Below, piece by piece: positions 33,836 to 41,307 of a DNA stretch of 41,318 bases. Within the stretch, counting starts at the first letter, position 1. Each line of letters starts with the position of its first letter. A program made the translations under genes and the position numbers. Origin of the DNA: Aliarcobacter sp. (GTDB lineage: Bacteria; Campylobacterota; Campylobacteria; Campylobacterales; Arcobacteraceae); the NCBI GenBank assembly GCA_017995775.1, contig JAGOIF010000008.1, positions 1 through 41,318 of the forward strand, in the 5' to 3' direction. The notes beneath the pieces are model-generated. The model was given only the letters and a program-made list of their open reading frames with translations. It ran no database searches and was not told the DNA's origin.

Positions 33836-35188
33836 ATGAAAACAGTTGAAATAATTGAACGAATTGAAGGTGAAGCAAAATTGTCTTGTAGCTGGGAAAA
33901 TAATCTTGTAAGTGATGTAAAAATTGATTTTTTAAATTTCAGAGGTTTTGAATATATCTTAGAAGGAAAATCTCCACTTGATGCGCTTATTTATACTCCA
34001 AGAATTTGTGGAATTTGTGGACAAGCTCATCTAAAAGCTACGGTTGAGGCTTTAGAAAATATGTATGAAAATATAAATGAACCTTTACATGTGAGTAATA
34101 AAGCAAAATTATTACGAGAAATTGGTTTGAATATTGAAATAATTGATTCTCATATAAAATGGTTTTATATGTTTATTCTTCCTGATATTATTAAACTAGA
34201 TACAAATGACTTAGGAATTTATGCTCCTTTAAAAGGAACTAGATGGTTAGAATCTTGTAAGACAGCCAGTGAAACTATAAAAGCCTTAGCAATAATTGGA
34301 GGTCAATGGCCTCATACTTCATATATGATGCCAGGGGGAGTTGTATGTGATCCTACTTTACTTGAATTAACTTCCATGCAAAACTATATGGATAGTGCAA
34401 TTAGATTTTTTGAAAAATCATTAAGTGGAGTTGATTTTGATAAATATTTATCTTTTAATAGTGAAAAAGATTTACAAGAATTAAGAGCAGATTTAGGATA
34501 CTTTAGAGATTTATCTTTTAAATATTCCCTAGAAATTTATGGAAAATCCCATGATAGATTTATAACTTTAGGAACATCATCTTTATTTGAAACAGGAAAA
34601 ATAAGACAAAGATTAATAAATAAACTAGATTTATCAAAGATAAAAGAGAGCAGTGAACATATTTTTTTATTGGAAAATGAAAATAGTAATAAAAAAAATA
34701 ATTGGTGCAAAACTGTATCCTATGATAATGATTTCTTTGAAACAGGACCATTAGCTAGAGCCATAATATCAAATAGAAAATTTATAAAAGATATTCATAA
34801 AACATATAATGATTCTTCTTTTACAAGAATATTAGCAAGAATGGATGAGTTAGCCCATTTATTGCAAAATACAAAAGAATTAATAAAAAAAGTTGATATA
34901 AGTGAAGAATCTTTTATCAAACCTAAATTTGATTTAAGAGATATAGAACAAGCAAATGGAATTTCCGTAATAGAAGCGGCAAGAGGTTCTTTGTATCATA
35001 ATATAAGCATTGAAAAAGGAAAAATATCAAAATATGATGTTATTACTCCTACTGTTTGGAATTTAGGACCTGCTAGTAAAAAAGAAAAAGGAGTAGCCCA
35101 AAAAGCAATAATTGGGACACCATCTATTGAACTTGCTAAGATTGTTCTTAGAAGTTTTGACGTTTGTTCTGTTTGTACTACCCACTAA
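33836..35188 (+). CDS. hupV: [NiFe] hydrogenase large subunit, HupV/sensor type
   Basis: The 450-residue protein holds the NiFe site. The N-terminal ligand motif is R-I-C-G-I-C-G-Q-A-H (56-65). The C-terminal motif is D-V-C-S-V-C-T-T-H, and that His is the last residue. Lack of the cleaved C-terminal peptide is typical of regulatory (H2-sensing) hydrogenases, which mature without a protease step. Val replaces the usual Pro of D-P-C-x-x-C. The protein is smaller than HydB in the same window (580). It follows the small subunit by two bases. Known partners of HupUV are the HupT/HupR kinase-regulator pair; none is present here, and a TetR gene heads the operon instead. Confidence 0.87.
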   Translation: MKTVEIIERIEGEAKLSCSWENNLVSDVKIDFLNFRGFEYILEGKSPLDALIYTPRICGICGQAHLKATVEALENMYENINEPLHVSNKAKLLREIGLNIEIIDSHIKWFYMFILPDIIKLDTNDLGIYAPLKGTRWLESCKTASETIKALAIIGGQWPHTSYMMPGGVVCDPTLLELTSMQNYMDSAIRFFEKSLSGVDFDKYLSFNSEKDLQELRADLGYFRDLSFKYSLEIYGKSHDRFITLGTSSLFETGKIRQRLINKLDLSKIKESSEHIFLLENENSNKKNNWCKTVSYDNDFFETGPLARAIISNRKFIKDIHKTYNDSSFTRILARMDELAHLLQNTKELIKKVDISEESFIKPKFDLRDIEQANGISVIEAARGSLYHNISIEKGKISKYDVITPTVWNLGPASKKEKGVAQKAIIGTPSIELAKIVLRSFDVCSVCTTH

Positions 35189-35265
35189 ATTGTTTATATT
35201 TGTAACAATTTAAAAAATTCTTTAAAAATATTTTTAAATAAAATTTTTTATTATAAAATACAAAT

Positions 35266-35281
35266 ATGAATAATCATTCAT
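35266..35281. promoter_or_regulatory. Palindromic operator-like site 1 upstream of hydA
   Basis: ATGAATAATCATTCAT is a 16-base palindrome with one mismatched pair (halves ATGAATA and CATTCAT, two-base centre), extended by AT on both sides. Size and form are typical of TetR-family operators. Confidence 0.5.
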
Positions 35282-35400
35282 ATAAAATCCCATATATACT
35301 ATTATCATCATTTTGTTGAAATAAAAAAGCTATTTTAATGCTATTTTGGGGCTTTTCTCATTAAGTAAATAATAAGTTTTATATTGTTAATTTACAATAA

Positions 35401-35416
35401 GTAAATGAGCATTCAT
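35401..35416. promoter_or_regulatory. Operator-like site 2 upstream of hydA
   Basis: GTAAATGAGCATTCAT shares the right half CATTCAT and spacing with site 1; the left half matches at five of seven positions. AAATGA and TCATTT within 35403-35418 are also exact complements. It touches the hydA ribosome-binding site, a position suited to repression. Confidence 0.4.
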
Positions 35417-35433
35417 TTTAAGGAGTGAAAAAT

Positions 35434-36669
35434 ATGATTGATTCAACAGAGATGGTAAAAAAAGTTTTTACACAAAAATCAGGAAGAATTGAAACAAATA
35501 AGGGTGACAAATATTACAACTCATTATTTGAAAAAGCAAAACAAAGGTTATCAGATTTAAGAGCACAACCAGCACTTAAAGAAGTTGATATGATGGATAT
35601 TATAGAGAGTGAAGGCGTAAATAGAAGAGATTTTATGAAGTGGGTTAGTGCTACAACTGCTACACTTATGCTTCCTCCTATGTTTGCTCCACTTGTAGCA
35701 GAAGCTACTGAACTTATGAATAGAGTTCCTGTTATTTGGATTGAGTTACAAGATTGTGCTGGAAACTCAGAAGCACTTTTAAGAAGTTCAGCTCCAACAG
35801 TTGATGATTTACTTTTTGATGTATTAAGTTTAGAGTATCACGAAACTTTACAGGCATGTGCTGGACATGATGCAGATAAGCAACTAGAAGAAGCTGTTCA
35901 TCTTTATAAAGATAAATATCTACTTTTTGTAGAAGGTGCAATTCCTATGGCTATGAATGGTCAATATGGAACAATTGGAGCTATGGGTGAAACATTCCAT
36001 GATCACTTAATAAGAATGGCAAAAGATGCAGCAGCTGTTGTGGCTGTGGGAACTTGTGCAACATTTGGAGGAGTTCCAGCAGCTGCACCAAATCCAACAG
36101 GTGCTGTTGGGGTTATGGATTTAGTAAAAGGTAAGCCAATTGTAAATATTCCAGCTTGTCCAGCTAATCCTGCAAATATGGTTGGTGTTATTTTACATTA
36201 TGTATTAACAGGGCAAATTCCAGAACTTGATTCACTTTTAAGACCAAAATTTGCATTTGGTTATAGAATTCATGATAACTGCGAAAGAAGAGCACATTTT
36301 GATGCTGGTGAATTCGTAGAAGAGTGGGGAGATGAGGGAGCTAAAAACAACTTCTGTTTATACAAAGTTGGATGTAAAGGTCCAATGACTTTTAATAACT
36401 GTTCAATCATTAGATATAACGAAGGTACAAACTGGCCAATTGGTGTAGGTCGAGGTTGTATTGGATGTTCTGAGCCAGATTTTTGGGATAAATATGCCTA
36501 TGAAAGACCAATGGCAGATGCAAAAATCAAAGCACCAACTGGTGGAGTTGAGAAAACTGTTGATGAGTTTGGTTTAGGATTATTAACAGCAACTGCTGTT
36601 GGTATTGGAGTTCACGCAGTAGCATCAGCCATTGCTGGTAAAAAATCAAATGTAGAGGAAGAAAAATAA
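35434..36669 (+). CDS. hydA: Membrane-bound uptake [NiFe] hydrogenase small subunit
   Basis: HydA carries electrons from the NiFe site through three Fe-S clusters to cytochrome b HydC. From ATG 34 bases into the 35400 block (AAGGAG eight bases upstream; a GTG three codons earlier overlaps that site) it has 411 residues. An unusually long N-terminal leader precedes the Tat motif N-R-R-D-F-M-K-W (Arg64-Arg65), so the folded complex is exported. The C-terminal hydrophobic anchor lies at about 380-402. Cluster ligands include Cys208, Cys242, I-H-D-N-C, F-C-L-Y-K-V-G-C-K-G-P, N-N-C-S and C-I-G-C-S-E. The proximal motif is D-C-A-G-N-S-E: Cys108, then Asn111 where Cys is usual. An extra Cys142 follows E-Y-H-E-T-L-Q-A. 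Confidence 0.93.
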   Translation: MIDSTEMVKKVFTQKSGRIETNKGDKYYNSLFEKAKQRLSDLRAQPALKEVDMMDIIESEGVNRRDFMKWVSATTATLMLPPMFAPLVAEATELMNRVPVIWIELQDCAGNSEALLRSSAPTVDDLLFDVLSLEYHETLQACAGHDADKQLEEAVHLYKDKYLLFVEGAIPMAMNGQYGTIGAMGETFHDHLIRMAKDAAAVVAVGTCATFGGVPAAAPNPTGAVGVMDLVKGKPIVNIPACPANPANMVGVILHYVLTGQIPELDSLLRPKFAFGYRIHDNCERRAHFDAGEFVEEWGDEGAKNNFCLYKVGCKGPMTFNNCSIIRYNEGTNWPIGVGRGCIGCSEPDFWDKYAYERPMADAKIKAPTGGVEKTVDEFGLGLLTATAVGIGVHAVASAIAGKKSNVEEEK

Positions 36670-38411
36670 TGGCAAACAAACACTTAGTAATAGATCCAAT
36701 TACAAGAATTGAAGGACATCTTAGAATCGAAGCAATCATCGATGAAAATAATGTTGTAGTTGATGCCTTTTCTTCTTCAACTATGTTTAGAGGAATAGAA
36801 GAGATTCTAAAAGGAAGAGACCCAAGAGATTGTGGTTTATTAGCAATGAGAATTTGTGGAGTTTGTACAGGAACTCACTATCAAAGAAGTATTGAAGCTG
36901 TTGAGCATGCTTTTAATATTACGATTCCTAAAAATGCAAGACTAGTTAGAAACTTAATTCAAGGTGCTTTATATTTACATGATCATATTGTTCATTTTTA
37001 TCATTTACATGCACTTGACTGGGTTGATATTACAAAAGCTTTAGAAGCAGATCCTAAAAAAACTGTAATAGAAGCACAAAAGTGGGCAGCACTTTCAGGA
37101 CAAAAACCATGGAATGCAAATGAAGATGTTTATTCAGAAGTTCAAAGTAGAGTTACAAGATATGTAAAACAAGGAAGACTAGGAATCTTTGGAAATGCTT
37201 ATTGGGGATCAAAAGGATTTAAATTAACTCCTGAGCAAAATTTAATTGGACTTTCTCACTATTTAGATGCTTTAGAATTACAAAGAGAATTAGCAAAAAT
37301 GATGGCTATTTTTGGTGGTAAAAATCCACATCCACAATCTTTTGTTGTAGGTGGAGTAACTTGTGTTCAAGATATTAAAAATCCTGCAAGAATTGCTGAA
37401 TTTAAACAAATTCTAAAAAAAGCTCAAAAGTTTACAAAACAATCATATTTACCAGATGTTTATATGGCTGGAACTATGTATGCTGATGAAGCACTAGAAG
37501 GAATTGGTGGTGGAATTGGAAACTATATGTGTTATGGAGGGTTTAATCAAGATGATTTACCTTTTTATGAATCTTCTAAATTATTTCCATCAGGAATTGT
37601 TAAAAATAGAGATTTAACAAAAGTTTTTGATATTGACCAAACAAAAATTACAGAAGATGTAACCCATGCTTGGTATGAAGGAACTACAAACTTACACCCT
37701 TATGATGGAGTTACAAAACCCGCATATACTGGATTTGCTAGAAAAGAAGACAACATTGCTTATTTAGATACAAAAAATAAGTATTCTTGGATTAAATCAC
37801 CACTTTATGATGATGAAAGAATGGAAGTAGGCCCACTTGCAAGGATGATAGTTGGAGTTGCACGAGGTGATGAAAGAATTTCAAAATATGTAACAACTTT
37901 TCTAAAAAATGGAAATTTGCCTATAAAAGTTTTATTTTCAACAGTAGGTAGAACAGCTGCCAGAGCTATTGAGACTGAACTTATGGTTGATATTATGATG
38001 ACGTGGATTGATGAATTAGCTTCAAATGTTGCCCATGGTGATTTATCAACTTGGACAGAATTTAATTTTGACAATGTTTCTAAAGATGCTCAAGGTTTTG
38101 GTATGGAAGAAGCTCCAAGGGGTGGATTAGGACATTGGATTAAAATTAAAGATGGAAAAGTAGCAAACTATCAAGCTGTTGTTCCATCAACTTGGAATGC
38201 AGCTCCTAGAGATTATAAAGGAAGATTAGGTGCTTATGAGTCATCATTAATTGGTACAAAAGTAGCAAATCCAGATCAACCACTTGAAATTTTAAGAACA
38301 ATTCATAGTTTTGATCCATGTATTGCTTGTGCTGTGCATATTATTGATACAAATGGTAAAGAATTAGGTGTTTATAAAGTAGATCCAATTGGAGGAACAA
38401 GCCGTGCCTAA
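36669..38411 (+). CDS. hydB: Membrane-bound uptake [NiFe] hydrogenase large subunit
   Basis: HydB holds the NiFe(CN)2CO site and splits H2. The 580-residue protein has R-I-C-G-V-C-T-G-T-H at 61-70 and D-P-C-I-A-C-A-V-H at 549-557. The 23 residues after His557 form the C-terminal extension that a maturation protease removes after nickel insertion. That is the likely job of HydD encoded downstream. It has no signal of its own and would cross the membrane with HydA. Its ATG shares a base with the hydA stop (TAATG), so subunit synthesis is coupled. It is closely similar in plan to the Wolinella and Helicobacter enzymes that feed menaquinone. Confidence 0.95.
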   Translation: MANKHLVIDPITRIEGHLRIEAIIDENNVVVDAFSSSTMFRGIEEILKGRDPRDCGLLAMRICGVCTGTHYQRSIEAVEHAFNITIPKNARLVRNLIQGALYLHDHIVHFYHLHALDWVDITKALEADPKKTVIEAQKWAALSGQKPWNANEDVYSEVQSRVTRYVKQGRLGIFGNAYWGSKGFKLTPEQNLIGLSHYLDALELQRELAKMMAIFGGKNPHPQSFVVGGVTCVQDIKNPARIAEFKQILKKAQKFTKQSYLPDVYMAGTMYADEALEGIGGGIGNYMCYGGFNQDDLPFYESSKLFPSGIVKNRDLTKVFDIDQTKITEDVTHAWYEGTTNLHPYDGVTKPAYTGFARKEDNIAYLDTKNKYSWIKSPLYDDERMEVGPLARMIVGVARGDERISKYVTTFLKNGNLPIKVLFSTVGRTAARAIETELMVDIMMTWIDELASNVAHGDLSTWTEFNFDNVSKDAQGFGMEEAPRGGLGHWIKIKDGKVANYQAVVPSTWNAAPRDYKGRLGAYESSLIGTKVANPDQPLEILRTIHSFDPCIACAVHIIDTNGKELGVYKVDPIGGTSRA

Positions 38412-39105
38412 GATTAAAGAGGTTAAAAGAATGACAGGAACTATGAGAATCGTACATTGGCTAAATGTTATTTGTATGGTAGTTGCTGTCATAACCGGTT
38501 TATATATAGGTCACCCTTATTATCAAACTTTTATTGCTGATCCTGCTGTGGATAAGTATGTAATGGCTTGGAATAGATGGGGGCATTTTATTGTTGCAAT
38601 TATCTTTGATGTAACAGCTATTTTAATAGCTTATTTATATTTCTTTTCAAGATTTGAAAAACCATATAAAAAGCTAATTCCAACTTGGACAAATATAAAA
38701 GAGTTTTTTGAAGTTTTTTTAAATTTAATTACTTTTAATAGAAGAAAAAACTTTGATTCATCTCACAGTGATTCTTATAACATTGTATTTTTTACAATCT
38801 TTCACTTATTACTTGTATTTATGCTATTAAGCGGACTTCAACTTTATGTTCATGGTTTAGCCTCAGGAATAAGTTCAATAGGTGCTTGGTGGCCTGCAAT
38901 GTTACATCTTGCAACTGATTGGACACTTGAAGTTTTTGGTGGAAATATGGGAGTTAGAATTGCTCATCATACCTCAATGTATTTAATTTTAGTTTGGGTT
39001 ATGTGTCATATTTATTATCAAGTTTGGAGAACAATTTTCTGGAGAGAAGGTGATATTTCCATTGTTGTTGGTGGTAGCAAATTTGTAAGAGAAGAAGAAA
39101 AATAA
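38404..39105 (+). CDS. hydC: Hydrogenase cytochrome b subunit
   Basis: HydC anchors HydAB on the periplasmic face and passes electrons to menaquinone through two b haems. The product has about four transmembrane helices. Candidate haem ligands are His in I-V-H-W-L-N (first helix), H-F-I-V-A, and H-H-T-S and C-H-I-Y-Y-Q-V in the last helix, as in the Ni/Fe-hydrogenase cytochrome b family. I chose GTG 38404 as start (233 residues) because GGAGG (38391-38395) lies eight bases before it; a TTG at 38389 overlaps that site. It overlaps the end of hydB by eight bases. A G+C-rich hairpin follows the stop. Confidence 0.92.
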   Translation: MPKIKEVKRMTGTMRIVHWLNVICMVVAVITGLYIGHPYYQTFIADPAVDKYVMAWNRWGHFIVAIIFDVTAILIAYLYFFSRFEKPYKKLIPTWTNIKEFFEVFLNLITFNRRKNFDSSHSDSYNIVFFTIFHLLLVFMLLSGLQLYVHGLASGISSIGAWWPAMLHLATDWTLEVFGGNMGVRIAHHTSMYLILVWVMCHIYYQVWRTIFWREGDISIVVGGSKFVREEEK

Positions 39106-39111
39106 GAAGAT

Positions 39112-39134
39112 AAAAGGGGTTAAATGCCCCTTTT
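39112..39134 (+). terminator. Hairpin between hydC and hydD, possible attenuator or mRNA-end stabiliser
   Basis: AAAAGGGG (39112-39119) pairs with CCCCTTTT (39127-39134). Only four Ts follow within the stem itself, so termination is likely partial. It would let hydABC be made in greater amounts than hydDE. Confidence 0.55.
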
Positions 39135-39151
39135 AATTTGAAGGTGTAATT

Positions 39152-39745
39152 ATGAAAAAGAAAAATATTGTAATTGGTGTGGGAAATATGCTTTTTAAGG
39201 ATGAAGGTATTGGTATTTATGCTGCTGAGTATATTAGTCAAAATTATAAGTTTGATGATAAAGATTTAGAAATCATTGATGGTGGAACATTAGGATTTAA
39301 ACTAATGACATATTTTCAAGAATATGACAATGTTATTATTTTAGATACTGTGTCTATTGAAGATGAGGTGGGAAGTATTTATAGACTTCCATCTGATGTA
39401 CTTTTAGGACTGGGAACTTATAGAAAAACAGCCCATGAAGTTGAAATTGTAGAAATGTTAGAAATTGTTTCTGTTTTAGATTCCTATGCAAATGTAACAA
39501 TTATAGGAATAATTCCAAAAGATATAATAAGTGTAGGAATAGGGCTAACTGCTACAATGGAAGATAAATTTGAAGAGTTTATTTTAAATGGTATAAAAGA
39601 GATAGAAAGCTTAGGTATAAAAGCTACAAAAGTAAAAAATATATTGATTCCTGACATTGTAAAAAGTATGATAGGTAGTTACAATGGCGAACATTTAACA
39701 AGAATTCCAAACGAAGAAGATTTCACCCATGCAATTAATTTATAA
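39152..39745 (+). CDS. hydD: Hydrogenase maturation protease (HyaD/HupD family)
   Basis: This protease removes the C-terminal extension of HydB once nickel is in place. The 197-residue protein has the family start V-I-G-V-G-N-M-L-F-K-D-E-G-I-G and the nickel-sensing residues Glu18, Asp65 (in I-I-L-D-T-V) and His95 (in K-T-A-H-E-V-E), corresponding to Glu16, Asp62 and His93 of E. coli HybD. AAGGTG precedes the ATG. It has only one obvious substrate in this window, HydB, since HupV ends at its last ligand. Its 3' end overlaps the HydE-like gene by 17 bases. Confidence 0.92.
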   Translation: MKKKNIVIGVGNMLFKDEGIGIYAAEYISQNYKFDDKDLEIIDGGTLGFKLMTYFQEYDNVIILDTVSIEDEVGSIYRLPSDVLLGLGTYRKTAHEVEIVEMLEIVSVLDSYANVTIIGIIPKDIISVGIGLTATMEDKFEEFILNGIKEIESLGIKATKVKNILIPDIVKSMIGSYNGEHLTRIPNEEDFTHAINL

Positions 39746-41261
39746 AATAGAGTTTAATACAACAAATTTATATTTCAAATATATAATAGAAGATTTAATA
39801 AAAGAGGCAAAAGTAAATGCCTTGTGTAAACAATATAAAGGTTTTATATTAATAATTCTTGAAGAAGAAGCAGATGCAATAGAGAGTTTTTTTGCCCTAT
39901 TAGGAAAAAAACTTCCTGTTTCAATTTTTATTGGAAAATCATATGTTATTGAAGAATATGATGAAAGTTTAGAAGAGATAAAAGATTTTGAGATAAAACA
40001 GAACTTATCACTTCTTACAAATGATGCAATAAAAAATATTATTGAAGAAAATCATATTGATTTTTTAAATGATATTATAAAAATCACAAAAGGCGGAGTT
40101 TCAAAGTTTGAAACACATAATGGTTCTAAAGATTACTTTTTACCAAATAAAACAATAAGAGAAGAGTTTGAAAATAGGGGTTTTGAAGTTAAACTACTAA
40201 TTACAGATATGAGTAAAGTAGAAGAAATTTTTGATATAAATGTTAAAGATTTTCAACTTCTTTGCTCAATTGAACGACCTTTAGTAAAAATAAAATTTAA
40301 AATGCTGAAAAATGCTAATAAAGAATTCTCTTCTACAAGTTATATTTATGCAAAAATTCCTGATGATAAAGAGACAGTATTATTTGCAAAAGCTTTAAAA
40401 GAAAATGGAATTAATTTTGTTTTATATGTAAATGATGAGGTTTATCAAGATGGATTAAAAATCACATATATAAAAGATGAAAACTTAATAATCAGTGGAG
40501 ATAAAGGGCTTTTTCCTAAGTATGATTTTGTAGCAAATAAGAAATATAACTCTTCAAAAGAGTATTTTGATGATAATGGTGGAGTTTATAAAGCCATTTT
40601 AGCACAAACTTCAAAAAGAATAATTTCAACTATTGGAGTTTATTTTTCACAAAATAGCTCTAATAGCTCAATTTCTATAAATATTCCAACAAAGGGATTA
40701 AAACAGATTATTACAATTGCAAATATTCACAATAACATAAAAAATTGCTTTGAAGAAATTGCGGATATTGATGAACATTGTGCTAGATTAATTAGTAATT
40801 ATAGTAAAAAATTCCCATTTGTATTAGAAGGAGAAGTTCCCCAAAATACAAATGGTTTTGAGTCAATCATAAATATGTGCGCAAAGGTTTTAGGAATAAA
40901 TAGTTCAAAAGAGTTTGAAGATATGGCATTAAATACAAGTATGACAAGTGGGATTCAAATCGATATGAAGCTTGTAAATATTGATGGGGTAAACTACTTA
41001 GACTATAGAAGAATAGTTCAATCTATTATGGCATACAAGATGGCTGATGTTGATAATATAACTTTGGTTTATTCATTTTATGAAAGCATAAGTGAATTTA
41101 TTTGTAATTATGTAAATGAAATTGCAAAAGAGACAAAAGCAAAAGATATTGTTTTGTGCGGAAATATGTTTGCAAATTCAATAATATTCTCAAAAACAAA
41201 TAAAACACTTAGTAAAAGCTACAATATTATTTTACCAAAAGAGTATGCTTTAGATTATTAA
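39729..41261 (+). CDS. hydE: HydE-like protein, degenerate HypF relative needed for hydrogenase maturation
   Basis: The 510-residue protein sits where hydE lies in Helicobacter and Wolinella hydrogenase operons. I see faint HypF-like organisation: residues 1-75 resemble an acylphosphatase-like fold (ending in L-L-G-K-K-L-P-V-S-I), and the C-terminal part resembles the Kae1-like domain, with I-V-L-C-G-N-M-F-A-N-S-I-I-F corresponding to the L-S-G-G-V-F-Q-N segment of HypF. The HypF zinc fingers and the H-H-x-A-H metal site are absent (I-A-N-I-H-N-N instead). So it is unlikely to make the cyanide ligand itself; a scaffold or accessory role is inferred. H. pylori HydE is known to be required for hydrogenase activity. 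It is translationally coupled to hydD. Confidence 0.75.
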   Translation: MQLIYKIEFNTTNLYFKYIIEDLIKEAKVNALCKQYKGFILIILEEEADAIESFFALLGKKLPVSIFIGKSYVIEEYDESLEEIKDFEIKQNLSLLTNDAIKNIIEENHIDFLNDIIKITKGGVSKFETHNGSKDYFLPNKTIREEFENRGFEVKLLITDMSKVEEIFDINVKDFQLLCSIERPLVKIKFKMLKNANKEFSSTSYIYAKIPDDKETVLFAKALKENGINFVLYVNDEVYQDGLKITYIKDENLIISGDKGLFPKYDFVANKKYNSSKEYFDDNGGVYKAILAQTSKRIISTIGVYFSQNSSNSSISINIPTKGLKQIITIANIHNNIKNCFEEIADIDEHCARLISNYSKKFPFVLEGEVPQNTNGFESIINMCAKVLGINSSKEFEDMALNTSMTSGIQIDMKLVNIDGVNYLDYRRIVQSIMAYKMADVDNITLVYSFYESISEFICNYVNEIAKETKAKDIVLCGNMFANSIIFSKTNKTLSKSYNIILPKEYALDY

Positions 41262-41287
41262 AAGGTAATCAAAAAATAATCTTTAAG

Positions 41288-41307
41288 TTGTTACAATTAA
41301 TAATTGT
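41288..41307. promoter_or_regulatory. Overlapping inverted repeats after the HydE-like gene
   Basis: ACAATTA (41293-41299) and TAATTGT (41301-41307) are exact complements around one base, and TTGTTACAA (41288-41296) overlaps them. TTGTTACAA is the reverse complement of the TTGTAACAA at 35200-35208 in the hydA control region. It may be a regulatory site for the next gene beyond the window. Confidence 0.3.

Larger units (their letters stand above)
35189..35433. promoter_or_regulatory. Intergenic control region of the hydABC operon
   Basis: This A+T-rich gap holds several ordered elements: TTGTAACAA at 35200-35208; a palindrome at 35266-35281; a run of GCTATTTT (35329), GCTATTTT (35340) and GCTTTT (35351) at 11-base steps; an inverted repeat TATTGT/ACAATA (35382-35387, 35394-35399); and a second palindrome-like site at 35401-35416 just before the AAGGAG of hydA. 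AAAAGC (35325-35330) and GCTTTT (35351-35356) could also form a weak hairpin ending the hupV message. No sigma-54 -24/-12 pair is visible. Confidence 0.5.

Noticed and set aside
35341-35433. Sigma-54 promoter before hydA, as known for some hydrogenase operons
   Set aside because: No GG...GC pair at -24/-12 spacing with the expected flanks could be found; TATATT-type -10 sequences are more plausible.
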